64,000 nt of DNA from Atrichornis clamosus (Eukaryota; Chordata; Aves; Passeriformes; Menuridae). Shown here in pieces: positions 61,293 to 64,000 of this stretch (its first letter is position 1; each line of letters starts with the position of its first letter). The stretch spans positions 62,001 through 126,000 of the forward strand of contig WBMZ01012194.1 in the NCBI GenBank assembly GCA_013400975.1. Direction: 5' to 3'. The notes below the pieces were generated by a model. That model was given only the letters and a program-made list of their open reading frames with translations. It ran no database searches and was not told where the DNA came from. A program made the position numbers and the translations under genes.

Positions 61293-63357
61293 TACATGAA
61301 CAAGCTGAAACCACTCAACCACACTGTACCCATCATCAGAAATGGAAATTAATTTTTAATATTCCTGTTTCTAAAGCGAGATTTTGGATTTCAGAGAAAT
61401 TAAATATTTATTTCATTATGTATGACTTCATAAGCCTATAATTTATACCAGATAGATTTATTGGCTTTATTTCCCCATGATAATTAGATAGTCCTTGTTG
61501 ATCTAATGGGTTTGTGATTTTTAGTGATGCATCCATCAGCCTAAAGAAACAGCATTACTTGCCTCTTAAGTACTTAGGAACAGACTCGAATGGTATGCAC
61601 ATAAAAATCTCATGGAGCTATGATATTAAAATGAAGGGGGTTTCCTTCTCCTAAATGAAGGTTAAATATACTAAATTAATTTGCAACTACTTCAGTTTTC
61701 TAGGCAAATTTAATCCTCTGATATTTATTATACTGGCAGCATCTCAGTCTTCTACATACTTAAAATATTGAGTATTTAAACTGCTGATATGTTGCAATGA
61801 TACCTGCAGACTGCAAAGAGTTTACAAACATTAAACACTTTGCCTTTAGCAGGAAAAAACCCACCCAGTGCCTCTGGCTGGATGGTTCTGTAGGATGTCC
61901 TGTGGGAGAGAGAACATTCAGGACTGAGACAACTACATAGGAGAGGTTTTCCCTTAATCCCAGCAATGCCCTTTTGCTTCAGAACCTCATGAATTACTTT
62001 ACTACTGTTACTATGTTACTGAAGCCTCTGCAGCCATGCTATCACCAGAAATGTTAAGTCTAATATTATAGTCCTTTTGCCTGTTCAGCATCAAAATGAA
62101 TTTCTTTCCATCTTTTTTTTTTTTTAATCAGAAATATCCTTTCCCAGAGCCACATGGCTCCTACTTTCCCTGTGCAGAAATTAGTCTCCATCTCCTTGCC
62201 CAAAAAGTCAGTCTCCTCCTGTTTCACAGGCTGGTCTTGAGTCCTTAACATTTCTTTCCGGGGTGAAAACCAGATTAAGCTGCATCTTCTTTTGTATAAT
62301 TAGTATATAGGAAACTGTGAAAACTGTGGCGTTGAACATAGAAAACCTAAAAAGTATCCTGACCTTTTTCACAAAAGAACATCACATTTTCATCTAAAAT
62401 TAATAAAGAAGCTAAGCATTAACATATTTTTCATTCCTACTTTATTATGGTCATGATAAATTTGGGGAATCCTGTGGGTGCATTCAGCCAGAAAGTCCAA
62501 AGGGGGGCCTTGCTGAGTATTTTTTAATAAATATGTCCTTTAAAGGTTAAGCATGAAGGAAAGGATGTAACTTTTTTTTCCAATTACACTAATGTTTTAA
62601 AGGCAGCATTACTGTCAAGCCAAATAACATCTTACATAAAGACAAGGATTGAGGGAGGGTGAAAGAGTGACCCAGAGGAATCCAGGCTCTGTGTAAGTAC
62701 AGGACAAAACGACAACAGCAGAAAGAGTGAATGGGCTAAATTGTGAATGGATACATTGGTTGTGATCCTGCTTTTGCTTCTGCTTTCTCTTTCAGTCCCA
62801 AATTAGACTTCATCCATCTGGGTGCACATGCCCTGCTCGCCAAATTTCTGCTTAGCATTGCAAGGATCAGAACTAATTACCCAAGCAAGAGATTCTCATC
62901 TGTTTCCCTCCCTTGACCTCCCGTCCGTGCTCTGTTCCTCTCCAGACAGCCGGTGCACACACCAGAGCTAGAATTTGGCCAGCGTGCTGGCACAAGGAGA
63001 AGAATTTAAAAGGGAGGAAAGACATGCAGATGGCTAAGAACCACCTGTCAAGGATTCCCAGGGTGCAGTCAGATCAGTGATGCTATTTATGGTTGCAGTA
63101 GATGCAACAACCTCTTCCCCACAGCACTCAGTGTGGACAAGATGCTGCTCCAGGGTGAGTGGTGGGAAAGGGTGGTTCCCCTTTCCCTTCACCCGCTCGA
63201 TGGCAGATAGAGAGGACACATTTAAAGCCAAAAGACTGGAGAAATCAAGCTGTTTACCAGTCAGTATTTTCTTCTCTTTACATGACCTTTCTCTTATGAT
63301 ATGCAAGATCTAATTTTTTCCTTTGTCTTGTACTATGTATTAAAGGCCATCCTATTG

Positions 63358-63515
63358 TAGCTGGTTTGACAGTCATATCTTTCTTGTTTATAATACAATT
63401 TGACTGACAATAAGCCAGGGAACTGTGATTTGAACTCCTCATTGTGACTGGCCTGACAATAATCTCGTTCTCTTTTATAGTGCCATTTGATTGACAACAA
63501 GTCAGGGGATTGGCA
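63358..63515. repeat. Two diverged tandem units of 87-bp period
   Basis: The stretch from 63358 (TAGCTGGTTTGACAGTCAT...) aligns without gaps over about 71 bases to that from 63445 (TGACTGGCCTGACAATAAT...), with about 20 mismatches by eye. Shared blocks include CTGG..TGACA, TTTATA, ATTTGA.TGACAA and CAGGG. A weaker third similarity may start near 63580 (CAGTTTGACAGATAATTAGT). Confidence 0.8.
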
Positions 63516-64000
63516 GCTGGTTAGGGCTTTTTTTTTTCCCCTGAACGTATATTTCTAGCTAAGACAAGACACCTATTCCTAAACAGTTTGACAGATAATT
63601 AGTACAAAATTCTAGAAGGGTGATATTCCTCAGCATTCTTATTAAAATAGTATCGTTCTTTGGCTTTATACCAATATCACTTTTAAGATGTTGGTTTTCC
63701 CTCTTTCTCCTCTGTCAGTTGTGTCTCTATTTTTCATCAACGTTATTAAAGCATTGTAGAATTGCAGTTTATATGTTAGTAACTGTTACATGTGTACTTG
63801 ACAATTTTTCTTCTTAACAAGTGTGAGAAAAGCTATTATCTGCTTTGCAAAAGCAATGTAGATGTGCTATAATTGGGAGGTTTGGGGAACTCTTTTCAGT
63901 GGTTGCTGCTTGTGTATTGTTAATTGTAGTCAGGCACTTTCAGGATGTTTTCTTTATTTTTGTAGAGAAGAAATTCTGGCACTCCCTGTGTTGTAGATAA

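Larger units (their letters stand above)
59116..64000. other. Intergenic DNA, no gene recognised
   Basis: AT-rich DNA with one good MIR-like relic (61100-61292), an 87-bp-period tandem duplication (63358-63515) and short simple repeats such as (GATA)n near 59717. No coding exon is recognised. Confidence 0.75.

Noticed and set aside
61805..61840. CAAAGAGTTTACAAACATTAA as another MIR/LINE tail fragment
   Set aside because: Only about 20 bases match a common repeat tail; too short to support.
63124..63154. Micro-exon-like segment between CCCCACAG and GGTGAGTGG
   Set aside because: Good splice-site strings alone are common by chance, and the ~30-base segment matches nothing I know.
27401..64000. 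ATRNL1 exons, expected downstream by synteny with mammals
   Set aside because: I looked for its EGF, CUB, kelch, C-type lectin and PSI motifs and saw none; ATRNL1 probably begins beyond the window.
1..64000. CRISPR arrays, prokaryotic operons, phage or mobile defence systems, tRNA or rRNA genes
   Set aside because: The window is animal nuclear DNA; no regularly spaced repeats, operonic gene packing or tRNA/rRNA-like sequences were seen.

Overview
This is vertebrate nuclear DNA, most likely from a bird. It is AT-rich, has long introns with GT-AG splice sites, contains fragments that read as CR1 retrotransposons (the main avian LINE family), and holds a well-preserved solo retroviral LTR. There is no bacterial or phage gene organisation. 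Reference sequences used below are from memory; no search was run.

The only protein-coding gene I can support is TRUB1 (TruB-family pseudouridine synthase 1), on the + strand from position 1 to about 27.4 kb. The window opens inside its first coding exon. Eight exon segments splice in frame to 249 codons plus a stop at 27058-27060. They carry the catalytic GTLD motif (exon 2), the substrate-stacking tyrosine (exon 4), the PPLYSA motif (exon 5/6 junction) and the YVRSL arginine motif (exon 7). A short 3' UTR with two AATAAA signals follows. Introns 1-7 are mostly unremarkable; intron 1 has a CR1 fragment in the tail of the promoter CpG island, intron 4 has a MIR-like SINE relic, and intron 5 has a perfect 16-bp palindrome.

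From about 27.4 kb to 64 kb I see no recognisable protein-coding exon. In mammals the next gene downstream on the same strand is ATRNL1, so this is probably the TRUB1-ATRNL1 intergenic region, though no ATRNL1 exon is visible. The most notable features are a compact CpG island at about 37.98-38.76 kb with two strong + strand splice donors (a candidate unannotated promoter and first exon), a complete 928-bp solo LTR at 58183-59110 with 5-bp target-site duplications, a MIR/CORE-SINE-like relic near 61.1-61.3 kb, a diverged tandem duplication of 87-bp period near 63.4 kb, several hairpin-forming palindromes, and homeodomain-site-rich AT stretches that may be conserved noncoding elements. I found no novel multi-gene system; most long open frames are chance frames in introns, intergenic DNA or the LTR.
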